Source: JAHRAW01 sp965262585 (GTDB lineage: Bacteria; Pseudomonadota; Gammaproteobacteria; Arenicellales; Poriferihabitantaceae). From it: a stretch of DNA of 64,000 bases. Positions 31,801 through 46,800 of this stretch are shown in pieces. The position numbers and the translations under genes were made by a program. How positions within the stretch are numbered: the stretch's first letter is position 1; the number at the start of each line of letters is the position of its first letter. The stretch covers positions 1,860,001 to 1,924,000 of the forward strand of contig OZ253546.1 of the NCBI GenBank assembly GCA_965262585.1. The letters run 5' to 3'. Below the pieces are notes generated by a model that worked only from the letters and a program-made list of their open reading frames with translations, was not told where the DNA came from and ran no database searches.

Positions 31801-34800
31801 TAACCTACACCGCCAATGACGGCTTCGACAATAACCCGGTCGCCACCGAGACCTTTCAGGTGACACCTTATGACGCGCCGTTGTTGCCGGATGTGGGCAG
31901 TGTCTCTTATACCGCAGGCACTCCAATCGAAAACCTAACCCTGCCAGTCGGCACAACCGGCCGCCTCGGTGCGCCGAGTCCGACCTACACCCTGGGCGGC
32001 ACCCTGCCGACCGGCTTGGTCTATAACAACCGCGTAATCTCCGGCACACCCACTACGGCGGCTGGTCCGGTTTCCTTGACCTACCAATTAACAGACGGCA
32101 ACGGTGCCGAAGCCATGACGACTTTCACCGTAACCATCGATGCCGCTCAAAATCCCGGTGGGTCGACGCTGGCGTTGACCGGCCCGGGACCCCTGAGTTT
32201 TACCGGTACCCAGTCCATATCTTTGCTCCTGCCGGAGGCCACTGGCGGCGATGGTTCATATACCTACACCCTGATCCGCTCGGGCGGGGGTAATTTGCCG
32301 GGGCTTGCTACTTTCCCGGACGGTGGTCGCCTCCGCATCTTTGGTACTGTTGCGAGTCTGGGTTCCGATCCCATCACCCTGATCTACTCCGTAGCGGACG
32401 GCACCGGTGCCACCGCCGACACTTCTTTCGTCCTCACTCCCTATCGCGCACTGGCACTGCCGACATTGGCCTCTCCAGACGACTATACCGTAGGCGAGGC
32501 AATCCCCGAACTGACCCTGCCGACCGGCCTTGCCGGCCAGACCGGCGCACCGCCACAGGTCTACACCCTGACCGCGGCCGGCGGCGGTGCTTTGCCGGGC
32601 GGCTTGACTTTTGATAGCGCAACCCGCGTGCTCTCCGGCACCCCCACCCCCCCGGCGAGGGTGCCGGCGACCGTGACCCTTACCTACAGGTTGGATGAGG
32701 GCAACGGGACTAATGTCGAAGAAAATTTCACTATAACCATCGATGACCCCGCGGAGAACCAGCAGCCCACCGCCGATGCCGGGGACGCGCAGACTGTAGA
32801 AGAGGGCGATGTGGTGACCTTGAACGGCACCGCCAGCAACGATCCGGAGGACGATGATCTGACCTATTCGTGGACACAGATCAGCGGCTCACCGACGGTG
32901 ACTTTGAGCAGTGAGACTGCCGCAAGCCCGACTTTCACCGCACCGGAGTTGTTTGCGCCTACTACTTTGCGCTTCAGACTGACCGTCAATGACGGAACGC
33001 GGGATTCGCGGGTGCCGGATGAGGTGGTAATCACCATAAACGCAGACAACGATCCGCCGACCGCTAATGCCGGAGACGACCAAAGCGTGAGTGAGGGCGT
33101 GTTGGTGAGGCTGGACGGCAGCGGCAGCAGCGACCCTGAAGACAACCAGACGCTGACCTATACGTGGAGGCAGACCGGAGGCGTGTCGACGGTGGCTTTG
33201 AGCAGTAGGCTGGTCGTAGACCCGACTTTCACCGCGCCCACCGGGTTGACGACGCCTGCTAGTTTCACCTTCGAACTGATAGTCAGGGACGGAACGACTT
33301 TTTCGAATGCCGATGAGGTGGTAATCACCATAACCGACGACACCACGCCAACCAACAACCCGCCGGTCGCCAATGCCGGGGCTGATCAAAGCGCGCGGGT
33401 GGGCGGTGCCACCATAACTTTAGATGGCACGGGTAGCACCGACGACGACAGGATAGCCACTCATCAGTGGACGGTTGACCCGCCAACGGCGGGGAGTTTT
33501 AATAATAGTGGCGCCGAACAGCCGGAGTTCACCGCCCTTGTGCCGGGAACCGCCACCGTTACCTTAATGGTCACGGACAATGACGGCGCCTCGAATACCA
33601 ACACCAACAACACCGTATCCATCGACATATTCCCGGCGACCAGTGCTTATACGCTGACCGCCCCGGATGATCAGAACTTTACCCGTGGTGTGGATGTGAA
33701 TGTGATCCTGCCTCCGGTTGTTACCACCAACGGCAGAACAGTGACCTACGCCGTGAGCGGGGAGATTGTCACGCGATTGGGCTTGACCTTGGATGCGACC
33801 ACTCGAGTTCTCACCGGCAATTTTGGGGATGTGGATTACACCGGCGGCACTGCAACCTACACCGCCAATGACGGCTTCGGCAGTGACCCCGTCGCCACCG
33901 AGACCTTTCAGGTGACACCTTATGACGCGCCGTTGTTGCCGGATGTGACCGATATCGAATATACCGTGAACGAGGCAATCACCAACCTGATCCTGCCGGT
34001 AGGCACGAGCCTCGGTGCGCCGAATCCGACCTACACCCTAACCGGCGGCATACCGACCGGCTTGGCTTTTGATGGAGACACCCGCACCCTCTCCGGCACA
34101 CCCACCACTGCCGCAATCGCGGTCGAATTGACCTACCAATTAACAGACGGCAACGGTGCTTCCGATGTAGACACTTTCAACATAACCATCGAAGCCGCCA
34201 CACCGACTGAACTGACCTTGCCCGATCCGGGCGCTCAGCATTATGTTTTTGGTCAGGCCATCGATGTGACCCTGCCGGCGGCAACCGGCGGCATGGGCGC
34301 GAAGACCTACTCACTGGGTCGGCAGGAACGGGCATTGGCCCGCATCGGCCTGACCTTCGACCCGAACACCCGCAGGCTGACCGGCACGCCACTGCCGCGC
34401 CCGGGTGACGACCGGCATACGGTGACATACTTGGTGGACGACGCCGCCGGTGATTTCGATAGCGTTACATTTGTTGTGCGGGTATGGCCGATTCCGGTGT
34501 TGGCGGGTCCGGAGGCAGTCGTATATGAAGTCGACCAAGCGATCACCGAACTAATCCTGCCTGCCGTCAGTGGAGGCCGTGCGCCGTTCACCTACACGCT
34601 GACCGGACTCGGCGGTAGTGCGCTGCCGGTGGGACTGATCTTTGAAGGTCCAACCCGCACGCTCTCCGGCACGCCGACCGTGGTGACCCCAAGCGCGGTC
34701 CCCTTAGTCTACCGGGTAGTGGACACCAATAACGTCGAAGCCACGGCCGACTTCAGCGTGGACATCAATGACGCGGCGAATGTGCCGCCAATCGCCAATG

Positions 34801-37800
34801 CCGGGGTTGACCAAAGCGCGCGGGTAGGCGGTGCCACCATAACTTTAGATGGCACGAACAGCACCGACAACGTCTCGATAGCCACTCATCGGTGGACGGT
34901 TAGCCCGACAACGGCGGGGACTTTTAATGATCCCGACATCGAAGAGCCGGAGTTCACCGCCCTTGTGCCGGGAACCGCAACCGTTACCTTAACGGTCACG
35001 GACGGTAACGGCGCATCGAATACCAACACCGACACCAACACCACAACCATCGAAATATTCCCGGCGATCAGTGCCTATACGCTGACCGCCCCGGCCACTC
35101 AGCACTTTACCCGTGGTGTGGACGTGAATGCGACCCTGCCCGCGGTTGCCGACAGCACCAGCAGCGGCAGAACAGTGACCTACGCCTTGAGCGGAGAGAT
35201 TGTTACGCGATTGGGCTTGTCCTTGAATGCGAACACCCGCGTCCTCACCGGCACTTTTGGGGAGGTTGTCTACACTGGCGCCGATGCAACCTACGCCGCC
35301 GACGACGGCTTCGGCGAAGTCATCAGCGTAACCTTTGAGATAATACCCTACGCCCGCCCGTCGTTGCCGGTCTCCCTGCCCGATCTCAACGGCACTGCCA
35401 ACCAACTACTCTCTGAGGTGTTGCCGGAACCCAGAGTTGGTAGATTCGGTGCGCCGCCGCTGACCTATACCCTGACCGCGGGCGGCGGCGGTGCTTTGCC
35501 GACCGGTCTGACCTTTGATGGTCCAACCCGCACGCTCTCCGGCACGCCCGCCGGGCCGGGTACTTTCCGCTTGCGCTACGAAATAAGCGACCTCAACGGC
35601 GCCGAAAGCGGAGGCGACTTCGACCTAATCATCAGACCCGCCGCGCCGAACGCCGCGCCGATTGCCGATGCCGGGGTTACTCAAACCGTGCGGGTGGGCG
35701 CCACCATAACGTTAGATGGCACGGGTAGCAGCGACACGGACGGCTCGATAGCCAGTCATCGGTGGACGGTTAACCCGCCAACGGCGGGGGCTTTTGCTGA
35801 TGCCACCATCTCACGGCCGGTGTTCACCGCCTCAAATCCGGGAACCGCCACCGTTACTTTAGTGGTCACGGACGATGCCATCCCCGCCCGCGCGCATTCC
35901 GACACCGTAACCATCGAAATATTGCCGCCGGGACCGGCTCCAACCGCCGATGATTTTGTAACCACCTGGCGTGTCACGGCGGGGCAAACCATCACCATTC
36001 CCATCTTTACCGGGTCCAATCCGCCAACCTACAACTACACCGTGGTTTGGGGTGATGGTGAGTTTGACGACAATGTCACCGGCAACATGACTCATACCTA
36101 CACCGAGGGGCGCGATTATGAAGTGCGCATCAGCGGCACTTTCCCACGGATTCATTTTAATAATACAGCCGCCAATAGAACCAACATCATCGACATCACA
36201 CAATGGGGCAATCAACCCTGGGCTTCCCTGGAGCGATCTTTTTTCGGCGCAACCAGTCTGGAAATGTCGGCATCCGATGAACCTAATTTAACTGATGTTA
36301 CCGATATGCGTTTTATGTTTGCCGGCGCCACTTCCTTTAATGCGGATATTAATGATTGGGATGTGAGCAGGATTACCTCTATGGGTAATATGTTTGATGG
36401 CGCTACTTCCTTTAATCAGCCGCTTAATGATTGGGCTATGGGTAGAGTTGCCAATACGAGCAGAATGTTTATGAATGCCAGTGCCTTCAATCAGAACATT
36501 GGTGGTTGGAATGTGAGCGGCGTTACCACCATGCACAATATGTTTAATGGCGCCACTGCTTTTGAGCAAGATATTGGTGATTGGGATGTGGGTAGAGTTA
36601 CCACTATGGAGGATATGTTTACTGGCGTCACGCTTTCGGCGGATAACTACGATGCATTATTGACCGGTTGGGCTGATACCAACGGCCAAACGACACTACG
36701 AACCGGCATTACCTTCGATGCCGGTGGTTCCCAGTGGTGCACCGCCACCACCGCCAGAAATATTTTGGATGTCACAAATTCTTGGACGGTTAACGATGGC
36801 GGACAAGTCGCCACTTGCGGCGATAGCACGCTGAGCGCCCTGTCGCTGTCGCCCGGGTCGTTGGGTGAAACTTTTGCCGCAGGTACTACCACCTACACCG
36901 CATCGCTTGATGCTGGCACCACCAGCACCACCATCACCGCAACCACCGCCGCCAACACCGCCGCCTTCGCAATCACCGGCACTAATACGGATGGCACCGC
37001 ACTAAGCGTAACCAATGACACCGAAGTCTCAGGCTTAATCGCAGGCGCGAACACCATCACCATTACCGTAACCGCACAAGACACCACCACACGGCCCTAT
37101 ACCATCACCGCCACCGTAGCGGACACCGTAGTTGCCAACAACCCGCCGACCGCCAGTGCCGGGGTTGATCAAAGCGTGCGGGTGAGCGACGACATAACGT
37201 TAAACGGCAGTGCCAGCGACGACACGGACGGCACGATAGATATTTATCTGTGGACGGTTGACCCGACAACGGCGGGTAGTTTTAATGATAGTGGCATCGC
37301 AGAGCCGGTGTTCACCGCCTCTGAGCCGGGAACCGCCACCGTTACTTTAGTGGTCACGGACAATGGCGGCGAAACGGGTACCGCCGATGTAACCATCGAA
37401 ATATTCCCGGCGGCAAGTGCCTATACACTGACCACCCCGGACACTCAGAACTTTACCCGTGGTATAGCCGTGAATGTGATCCTGCCGGCGGTCGACGACA
37501 CCAACGGCAGAACAGTGACCTACGCCTTGACCGGCACCCTGCCGACCGGCTTGTCCTTTGATATCGGCACCCGCACCATCTCCGGCACTATTGGAGTTCT
37601 GACGGCTTACGATTCCGTCAATGTAACCTACACCGCCAGCGATGACTTCGGCACCGTCGACAGCGTAACCTTTGCGGTAATACCCTATAACACGCCGTTG
37701 TTGCCGGAGGTGACCGGTGTCATGTATACCGTGAACGAGGCAATCACCGACTTGATCCTGCCGGTAGGCACACGCCTCGGTGCGCCGGATCCGACCTACA

Positions 37801-40800
37801 CCCTGACCGGCGGCATACCGCCCGGCTTGGCTTATAACACTACAACCCGCACCCTCTCCGGCACACCCACGACGCCGACCACGAACGCGGTCACCTTGAC
37901 CTACCGATTAACAGACGGCAACGGTGCTTCCGATGATGAGACTTTCAACATAACCATCGAAGCCGCTCAAGATCCCAGCGGGTCGACGCTGGCGTTGACC
38001 GGCCCGGGACCCCTGAGTTTTACCGGTAGCCAGAGCATATCTTTGGGCCTGCCGGAGGCCACTGGCGGCGTTGCTCCCTATACCTTAACCCTGATCCCCT
38101 CGGGCGCGAGTCAGTTGCCGACGGGGTTAGGTGTTTTCTCGTCCGGTAATGGCTTATTCCTCTTTGGTAATGTTGGGAATCTGGGTTCCTACGATCCCAT
38201 CACCCTGATCTACTCGGTAACGGACGACGACGGTGACTCCGCCGAGACTTCTTTCGTCCTAACTCCCTATCGAGCGCTGGCACTGCCGACATTGGTCGAT
38301 CAAAGATATACCGTAAACGAGGCAATTACCCCCGAACTGACCCTGCCGACCGGCCTTGCCGGCCAGACCGGCGCACCGCCACAGGTCTACACCCTGACCG
38401 CGGCCAGCGGCGGTGCTTTGCCGGGCGGCTTGACTTTTGATGGAGACACCCGCGTGCTCTCCGGCACCCCCACCCCTCCGTTGAGGACCGTGACCCTTAC
38501 CTACAGGTTAGAAGAGGGCAACGGGACTGATGTCGAAGGCAATTTCACTATAACCATCGAGGCCGGCGCGGAGAACCAGCAGCCCATCGCCGATGCCGGG
38601 GAGGCGCAGACTGTAGAAGAGGGCGGTTTGGTGACCTTGAACGGCACCGCCAGCAACGATCCGGAGGACGATGATCTGACCTATTCGTGGACACAGATCA
38701 GCGGCTCACCGACGGTGACTTTGAGCAGTGAGACTGCCGCAGAACCGACTTTCACCGCACCGGAGTTGTTTGCGCCTACTACTTTGCGCTTCAGACTGAC
38801 CGTCAATGACGGAACGGAGGATTCGCGGGTGCCGGATGAGGTGGTAATCACCATAGAAGCAGACAACGATCCGCCGACCGCTAGAGCGGGATCCGACCAA
38901 AGCGTGGGTGAGGGCGATTTGGTGATGCTGGACGGCAGCGGCAGCAGCGACCCGGAAGACAACCAGACGCTGACCTATATGTGGAGGCAGAGCGGAGGCG
39001 TGTCGACGGTGGCTTTGAGCAGTAGGCTGGTCGTAGACCCGACTTTCACCGCGCCCACCGGGTTGACGACGCCTGCTAGTTTCACCTTCGAACTGATAGT
39101 CAGGGACGGAACGAATTTTTCGGATGCCGATGAGGTGGTAATCACCATAACCGACGACGCCACGCCAACGAACAACCCGCCGACCGCCGATGCCGGGGTT
39201 GCTCAAAGCGTAAATGAAGGCGACTCGGTAACGCTGAACGGCAGTGGCAGCGATGATTTGGATGGCGATACGCTGATCTATTCGTGGACGCAGACCGGCG
39301 GCACACCAACGGTGAGTTTGGACGAAACGGTTCCCGCAATGCCGACTTTCACGGTGCCGAATTTGGTGGCGAATACTACTTTTACTTTCAGTCTGATTGT
39401 TAATGACGGAACCGATCCTTCGGCAGCCGATACGGTAGTAATCACCGTAACCGCCGGCCCCAACGACCCGCCCACCGCCAATGCCGGTAATCCCCAAACC
39501 GTGGCTGAAGGCGCGACCGTAACTTTAACCGGCAGTGGCACCGATCCGGAAAGCGAGGATTCTTCGCTTACCTTTATATGGACGCAAGTCGGCACACCGG
39601 CAGTGAGTTTGACGGATGCGAATGCGGCAATCGCGACTTTCACGGCACCGGATGAGTTACTGGCGAATTTGACCTTGACCTTCAGCCTGATTGTTAATGA
39701 CGGAACCGATCCTTCGGCGGCCGATACGGTAGTAATCACCGTAACCGCCGGCCCCAACGACCCGCCCACCACCAGTGCCGGGAATGACCAAGTCGTGGCT
39801 GAAGGCGCGAGGGTAACGCTGTTTGGTAGCGGCGTAGATCCGGAGGGCGAGGACCTGACCTATCGGTGGACTGGCCCATCGACGGTGACTTTGAGTAGTG
39901 CCACCGCCCAAGAACCAACCTTCACGGCACCGCCGGATGGGTTGACGGTGGATGCGCTGTTGACTTTTAGTCTGACGACCAATGACGGATTTCAAGATTC
40001 GGTGGCGGACACGGTGGCGAGCACGGTGGTAATCACCGTAACCGCAACCAACGAAACACCGACCGCCAATGCCGGGACTAACCAAAGCGCGGCACCGGGC
40101 GCAACCGTAACGCTGAACGCCAGTGCCAGCACCGATCCGGAAGGTGAGACGCCGACCTATGCGTGGGAGCAACTTAACACCTCAGACGCTAGCCAAGAGG
40201 TGACTTTGGACGATTCGACTAGTGCCATGCCGACCTTCACAGTACCGAACGGTCTGGCGGCGGGTGTTATATTGACTTTCCGTGTGACGGTTCGTGATCC
40301 AGCCTCCGCATCAGACACTGCCGATGTGCTGGTTACGGTAACCGCGCCGACCTCACCGCTGATGGCCAATGCCGGACCTGACCAAACCGCGGATACAGGC
40401 GCCCGCACAACGCTGGACGCCAGCGGCTCTACCGTCCCGGCAGGCGTGACGCCGGTCTACTTGTGGACGCAGGTCGGCGCACCGACGGTGTCGTTGTTCA
40501 ATCTAGGCGCTGGCAGAGTGAATTTCACGGCACCATCGACTGTGCCGGCGGATCCTAAATTGACTTTCAATCTGCAAGTCACCGCCGGAATCGGCGGGCC
40601 CACGGACAATGATGAGGTAATCATCACCATAGTCCAGGCCAACCAAGTGCCGATTGTCGAGGCCGGGTCGGCTATCCGAGAGGCGATGGTCGGCGACACC
40701 GTGACGCTGGATGCCAGTGGCAGCCACGATCCTGACCTCGATTCCCTGACCCATATCTGGTCACAATTCGGCATCTCAGCCATTAGTCCGAGCGTGGCTT

Positions 40801-43800
40801 TGAACGACTTCAATACGGCTGTGGCGACCTTCGTAGTGCCGAGCGCACCAGTGGGCACCGTGTTAAATTTCACGGTGAGAGTCTCTGACAGTAAGACTGA
40901 GATTACCGCCGATGTGGTAGTCACGATAATCGCCGCAACCAACCAAGCACCGACCGCCGTTGCCGGACCTGACCAAAGCGTGCAGGTGGGTACGGCGGTA
41001 ACGCTGAACGGCACGGGCAGCAATAATCCGGCAGGCGGGGTACTAATCTATCAGTGGACTCAGGACAGCGGCACGGCGGGGAGTTTCGACGATGCGACCA
41101 TCGCCCGCCCAACTTTCACCGCCTCGGATACGGCCGAGGAAGTGGTGCTTTCGCTGATTGTCACGAACACAAGCGGCGTGGCATCGGTGGCGGACACGGT
41201 GACCATCAGTGTACTCAATCAACCCCTGAGTTTTGCGCCGGGCACAACCATCCAGCGTTATACGCGCGGCGAGGCTATCGATGCGATCCTGCCAGAGGCG
41301 GTCTTCGGCAGCGGTAACTATACCTATACCCTGACCGGGGATATTTTAGCGACACTCAATCTGTCCTTTGATGCGGGCACCCGCGCCATCAGTGGTGCCG
41401 GCAATTTCACGACTTATACGAGCGGCCAACTGACCTACACCGTCACGGACGACGACACTACCGAAACCGCAACCGCGTCCATCAGTGTGACATCCTACGA
41501 CCAGCCGTTGCTACCGTCTCTGAGCGCTGTTAACTATATCGTGGACACACGAATGACCCCGCTGACCCTGCCGACCGGCGTTGGTAGCCGCACTGGTGCA
41601 CCGCCACAGACCTACACCCTGACCGGCGGCATACCGGACGGCTTGACTTTTGATGAGTCAAGTCGCGTGTTCACCGGCAAGCCCACCACGGCGACCACGG
41701 ACCCGATCACCTTGACCTATCGATTAACAGACGCCAACGGTGCTACCGCTGAAAGCACTTTCGATGTAACCGTCGCCCCCAATCAACCGCCGATCTCCGC
41801 TGCCGGGCCAGACCAAACTGTGGAGATGGGCGTGACCGTGACTTTGGATGGTAGCGGCAGCAGCGATCCGGAAAACCGGAGATTGAGTTATCGGTGGCTT
41901 CAAGAGGGTACGCCGACGGTGACTTTGAGCGATAGGGATATTGCAAGTCCGACTTTCGTTGCCCCCGGCGGGGTGGCGGCGAATACGGAGTTGACTTTCG
42001 ACCTGACGGTTACCGATCTGAGCAATCAAAGCGCAACCGACCGGGTAATAATCACCTTAATCCCCGCGGTGAACGACCCGCCGGTTGCCGAAGCGGGGGT
42101 TGCGCAGAGCGTGGTTGAAGGCGAGTTGGTATTCTTGAGAGGTAGTGCCACCGATCCGGACGACGATGATTCATCGCTTACCTTTGCGTGGACGCAGACC
42201 TCTGGCATGGATGTGACCGTGGCGAATCCGGCCACCGCCACTGCGACTTTCACTGCCCCCAGCGGGTTGACGACCAATGAAGAGTTGATTTTCCAACTGG
42301 CCGTCACTGATTCGGGCGGCCTAGAAGCAACCGACACGGTGGCAATCTCCGTAACCGCCGGGACGGCAGTGGCGCAGGTGACGAATTTCCTGGCACGGAG
42401 AGCAAGCGGACGACCGAGACCGGGTCAGAGACCGGGGGTTACTTTCAGTTGGGATGCGTTTACCGGGAACGTAACGGATTTTGATTTGCAACTCCGGCCT
42501 CATATGGTGGATAACATAACTGGGACCTACGACGGCAGCATTTTCCGGAGTGTGGCTGCTGGTAATCCGGCGAGAACGGGTTTCAACCAAAATAATGCTC
42601 CGGCGGGGGATAATTTTTATCGGATTCGGGTGCGCAACGCATCGGGGGTTGGTCCGTGGTCCAATGAATCGTCTCCGACTATTGATACCCCGACTCGTGT
42701 GCTTCCGAGCGCGGTGCGAAATCTTGCGCTTGCCGAAGTTGCGGGCGGGGTGAGGTTGTCTTGGCAAGCCCCGGCTACGCTTGGGGACTTCTTCATTGGC
42801 TATACCCTAATCCGTACCGATGATGGTAGTTCGAATCGTATCTCTGAATCGTTGAGTGACACGGTTTTAACCTACACCGACACCAGCACTTTTGTGCGGG
42901 GCGTGACCTACACCTACCGAATTGACGCGGTCAATAGTGCGGGATCTAGCGCCACGGAAGTGACCTACCGCTTATCTTTGTTGCCGGAGTTGTCGGCGGC
43001 AGACCTGATTTCGATTGGTGGTAACAACCAGCAGTATCGAGTCAATCAACCGGTGGAGGTGACATTGCCTGCCGCCCGGGGCGGTGAAGAGCCGCTGGTT
43101 TATGCGCTGGAGACCGTGCCAACTGGCTTGACCTTTGACGCCGCCACCCGCGTTCTGTCGGGCACACCGACCGTTAAGATGGCCGCCGTAGACGTGAACT
43201 ACACGGTCACCGATGGGGATGGCGATGTGGACACGCAGGTTCTAACTATTTCGGTGCGGGATGATGTGCCGGTGTCGATGCCTTCCGGGCCTGATATGGT
43301 GAGCGAGGGTGATCTGGTGACTTTGGATGGCACCAATAGTTTTGATCCCGAGGGCTTGGTCTTGACCTATCTGTGGACGCAGAAAGTCGGCCCGTCGGTA
43401 AGTTTGACGGATGCGGACACCGCCACGGCGACCTTCACGGTGCCGCCCGGTTTGGCTAGTGATATCATGCTTGTTTTCGAACTGACAGTTACGGATGTCG
43501 GGGGGGCAGACGACTCTGCGCGGGTAAGCATTCGGGTGGAGATGGTGAACGATGCGCCGATTGCCGATGCCGGAGTGGATCAATCGGTGGCTGAGGGACA
43601 AGCGGTGGTGACCTTGGATGGAAGCGGCAGTAGCGATGATGGTCCTTCTCTGGGGTATGAGTGGGAGCAGGTTGGCGGCGTACCGGCGGTAAGTTTGACG
43701 GGTGCGAATACCGCCACGCCGACTTTCACGGCGCCCAATCAGTTGACCACCGATGTAGAGTTGATCTTCCAAGTGATAGTCACCGACGAGGATGGGGTCC

Positions 43801-46800
43801 GTGACAGCGACCGGGTGACCATCACGGTTGTCGCAGTAAACGAGGTGCCGGTTGCCAATGCCGGCAATCCGCAAAGCGTGGATGAGGGCGATGAGGTAAC
43901 TTTGAACGGTAGCGGCAGCGATTCGGAAGGCGGGACGCTGACCTATCGATGGACGCAAGTGGGCGGCACCGCGGCAGAGCAAGTGAGGTTGTCGAGTTCG
44001 AGTAGTGCCGGCCCGACCTTTACGACTCCGAATTTGTTGACGAACACCGATTTGATTTTCCGATTGGTGGTTACGGATCCAGGGGGAGTTCGTTCACCGG
44101 CCTCTACGGTGACAATCACGGTGCGCGCCGATAATGATGATCCGGTGGTTAATGCCGGGGATGATCGAAGCGTGACTGAAGGTGCGCGGGTGGCTTTGAA
44201 TGGCGATGGTAGCCAGGATCCGGAAGGTCTGACATTGACCTATCAATGGACACAGGTTGGTAGCGATTCGATAAGTTTGACGAATGCGGACACCGCCACG
44301 CCGACCTTTACCGCGCCCCGTCAGTTGGCGGCAGATGTGGTTTTGACTTTCCGTTTGACGGTCAATGACGGAGCCAATACGCCTTTCGCCGATGTGGTGA
44401 TCACGGTGACGGCTGGAGAGAACGAGGTGCCGACCGCCAATGCCGGGGTTGCGCAGACCGTGGAAGAGGGCGTGAATGTGTTGTTGGGCGCCGATGGCAG
44501 TAGCGATCCGGAAGGCGAGACGCTGACCTATCAATGGACGCAGGTTGGCAGCACTCCGAGTGTCTCCCTGACTAACGCGCAAACCATAACCGCGAACTTC
44601 ACGGCACCGGTGCAGTTGCTGAACAATGTGCGGTTGACTTTCCGTTTGACGGTCAGTGACGGGACGCATACATCGCCTTTCGATGAAGTAATCATCACCG
44701 TGAATGCGGGTGCGAACGATGCGCCGACCGCAGAGGCTGGTGATGCGCAGACCGTGAATGAGAATACAACGGTAACCCTGGACGGTAGCGGCAGCCGCGA
44801 TCCGGAAGGCGGGGCATTGAGATATTTGTGGACGCAGACCGGTGGCACAGCCAATGTAGATTTGAGCGATCCAGCCGTCGAAAGCCCGACCTTTACGGCG
44901 CCGGAGCAACTGGCAACGAATATGATTTTGACTTTCCAGTTGATGGTTACCGACTTGAGCAACGAAAGCGCGAGCGACTCAGTAACCATCACGGTGCGGG
45001 CGGGTGCGGACAATGCGCCGACCGCCAATGCCGGCAATGCGCAAACCGTGGATGAGGGTGAGAGGGTAACCCTGGACGGCAGCGGCAGTAGCGATCCGGA
45101 AGGTCTGACGCTGACCTATCAGTGGACGCAGATGGGCGCATCGACGGTCTCCTTGAGTGGGGCGAGTTCAGTGAGTCCGAGTTTTGTTGCGCCGGATTTG
45201 GTGGCGAACGGGGTATTAACCTTCAATTTGGTGGTTACGGATCCGGGCGGTATGTCTTCGGCGGCGGCGAGCGTGCCTATTACGGTAACTGCAGACAACG
45301 ATGTGCCGATGGTGGATGCCACTGCGGCTCGAAACGTGAATGAAGGTGTGCAGGTGACTTTGGATGGCACCGGTAGCCGGGATCCGGAAGGTCAGCCATT
45401 GACCTATCTATGGGAGCAGGTTGGCGGCAATTCGGTAAGTTTGACGAATGCGACAACCAACACCGCAACTTTCACGGCGCCGAATGTGGTGACAGAGGTT
45501 ATTTTGACTTTCCGTTTGACGGTCAATGACGGAACCCATGCGCCTTTCGCCGATGCGGTCATCAGGGTGCTGCCCGGCGCGAACAATGCGCCGCTGGTCG
45601 ATGCCGGCGATCCGCAAACCGTGGATGAAGACGTTGAGGTAACTTTGGACGGCAGTGGCAGTAGCGATCCGGAAGGCGAGACGCTGGACTATCTATGGGA
45701 GCAGGTGGGTGGCAGTTCGGTAAGTTTGACGAATGCGACAAGCGCAATCGCGACCTTTACGGCACCGAATTTGTTGGCAAACGTCGAGTTGACTTTCCGT
45801 CTAACCGCAACCGAACCGGGCGGTGGTCTAAGCGCAACCGCAACCGTAATCATCACCGTGAGGGCTGGTGCCGACGATGCGCCAATCGCCAATGCCGGCA
45901 CTCCGCAAACCGTGGATGAAGGCGATGAGGTAACTTTGGACGGTAGCGCCAGCAGCGATCCAGAAGGCCAGAAGTTGAAATATGCGTGGACGCAAGTGGG
46001 TGGCACGACCGCAGAGCGGGTAAGTTTATCGGCCACAGATATCGCCGCCCCGACTTTTACGGCGCCCAATTTGTTGACCAACACGGTATTGACCTTCAGT
46101 TTGGTGGTTACGGATTCGAGGGGTACGGATTCGGGGGGTACGGATTTGGGTGGTACGGATTCGGCGGCGGCGAGTGTGCTGATTACGGTAACTGCCGACA
46201 ACGATGCGCCGATAGCCGATGCCGGTAGCGCGCAAACCCTGCCGGAGGATCAGACGGTAACCCTGGATGGTAGCGGCAGTAACGATCCGGAAGGCGAGGA
46301 CCTGACCTATGCGTGGACCCAGCAAGGTGGCACGCCAGATGAGCAGGTGAATTTATCGGATCCGGCGGTTGCCAGCCCGACCTTTACGGCACCGAATTTG
46401 TTTGCAAACGCCGATTTGAATTTCAATTTGATGGTTACCGCCGGCGGTATGTCGGCGACGGCGAGCGTAGTGATTACGGTGCGTGCTACCGACCAAGGGC
46501 CGATTGCCGATGCCGGGATTGCGCAAACCGTGGATGAGGATACCGAGGTAACCCTGAACGGCAGCGGCAGTCGCGATCCCGAAGGCGGCGCGCTGACCTA
46601 TGAGTGGAGGCAATTGGGTGGCGGAGCGGCAGAGCGGGTGAGTTTATCGAATCCATCGATTGCCAGCCCGACTTTCACGGCGCCGAATTTGTTGACGGAT
46701 ACCGAGTTGAGTTTCAGTCTGCTGGTTACGGACGCAGGGGGAGCAAAGGGTTCGGATGAGGTGATCATCACGGTGCGTGCTGACAACGATGCGCCGGTGG

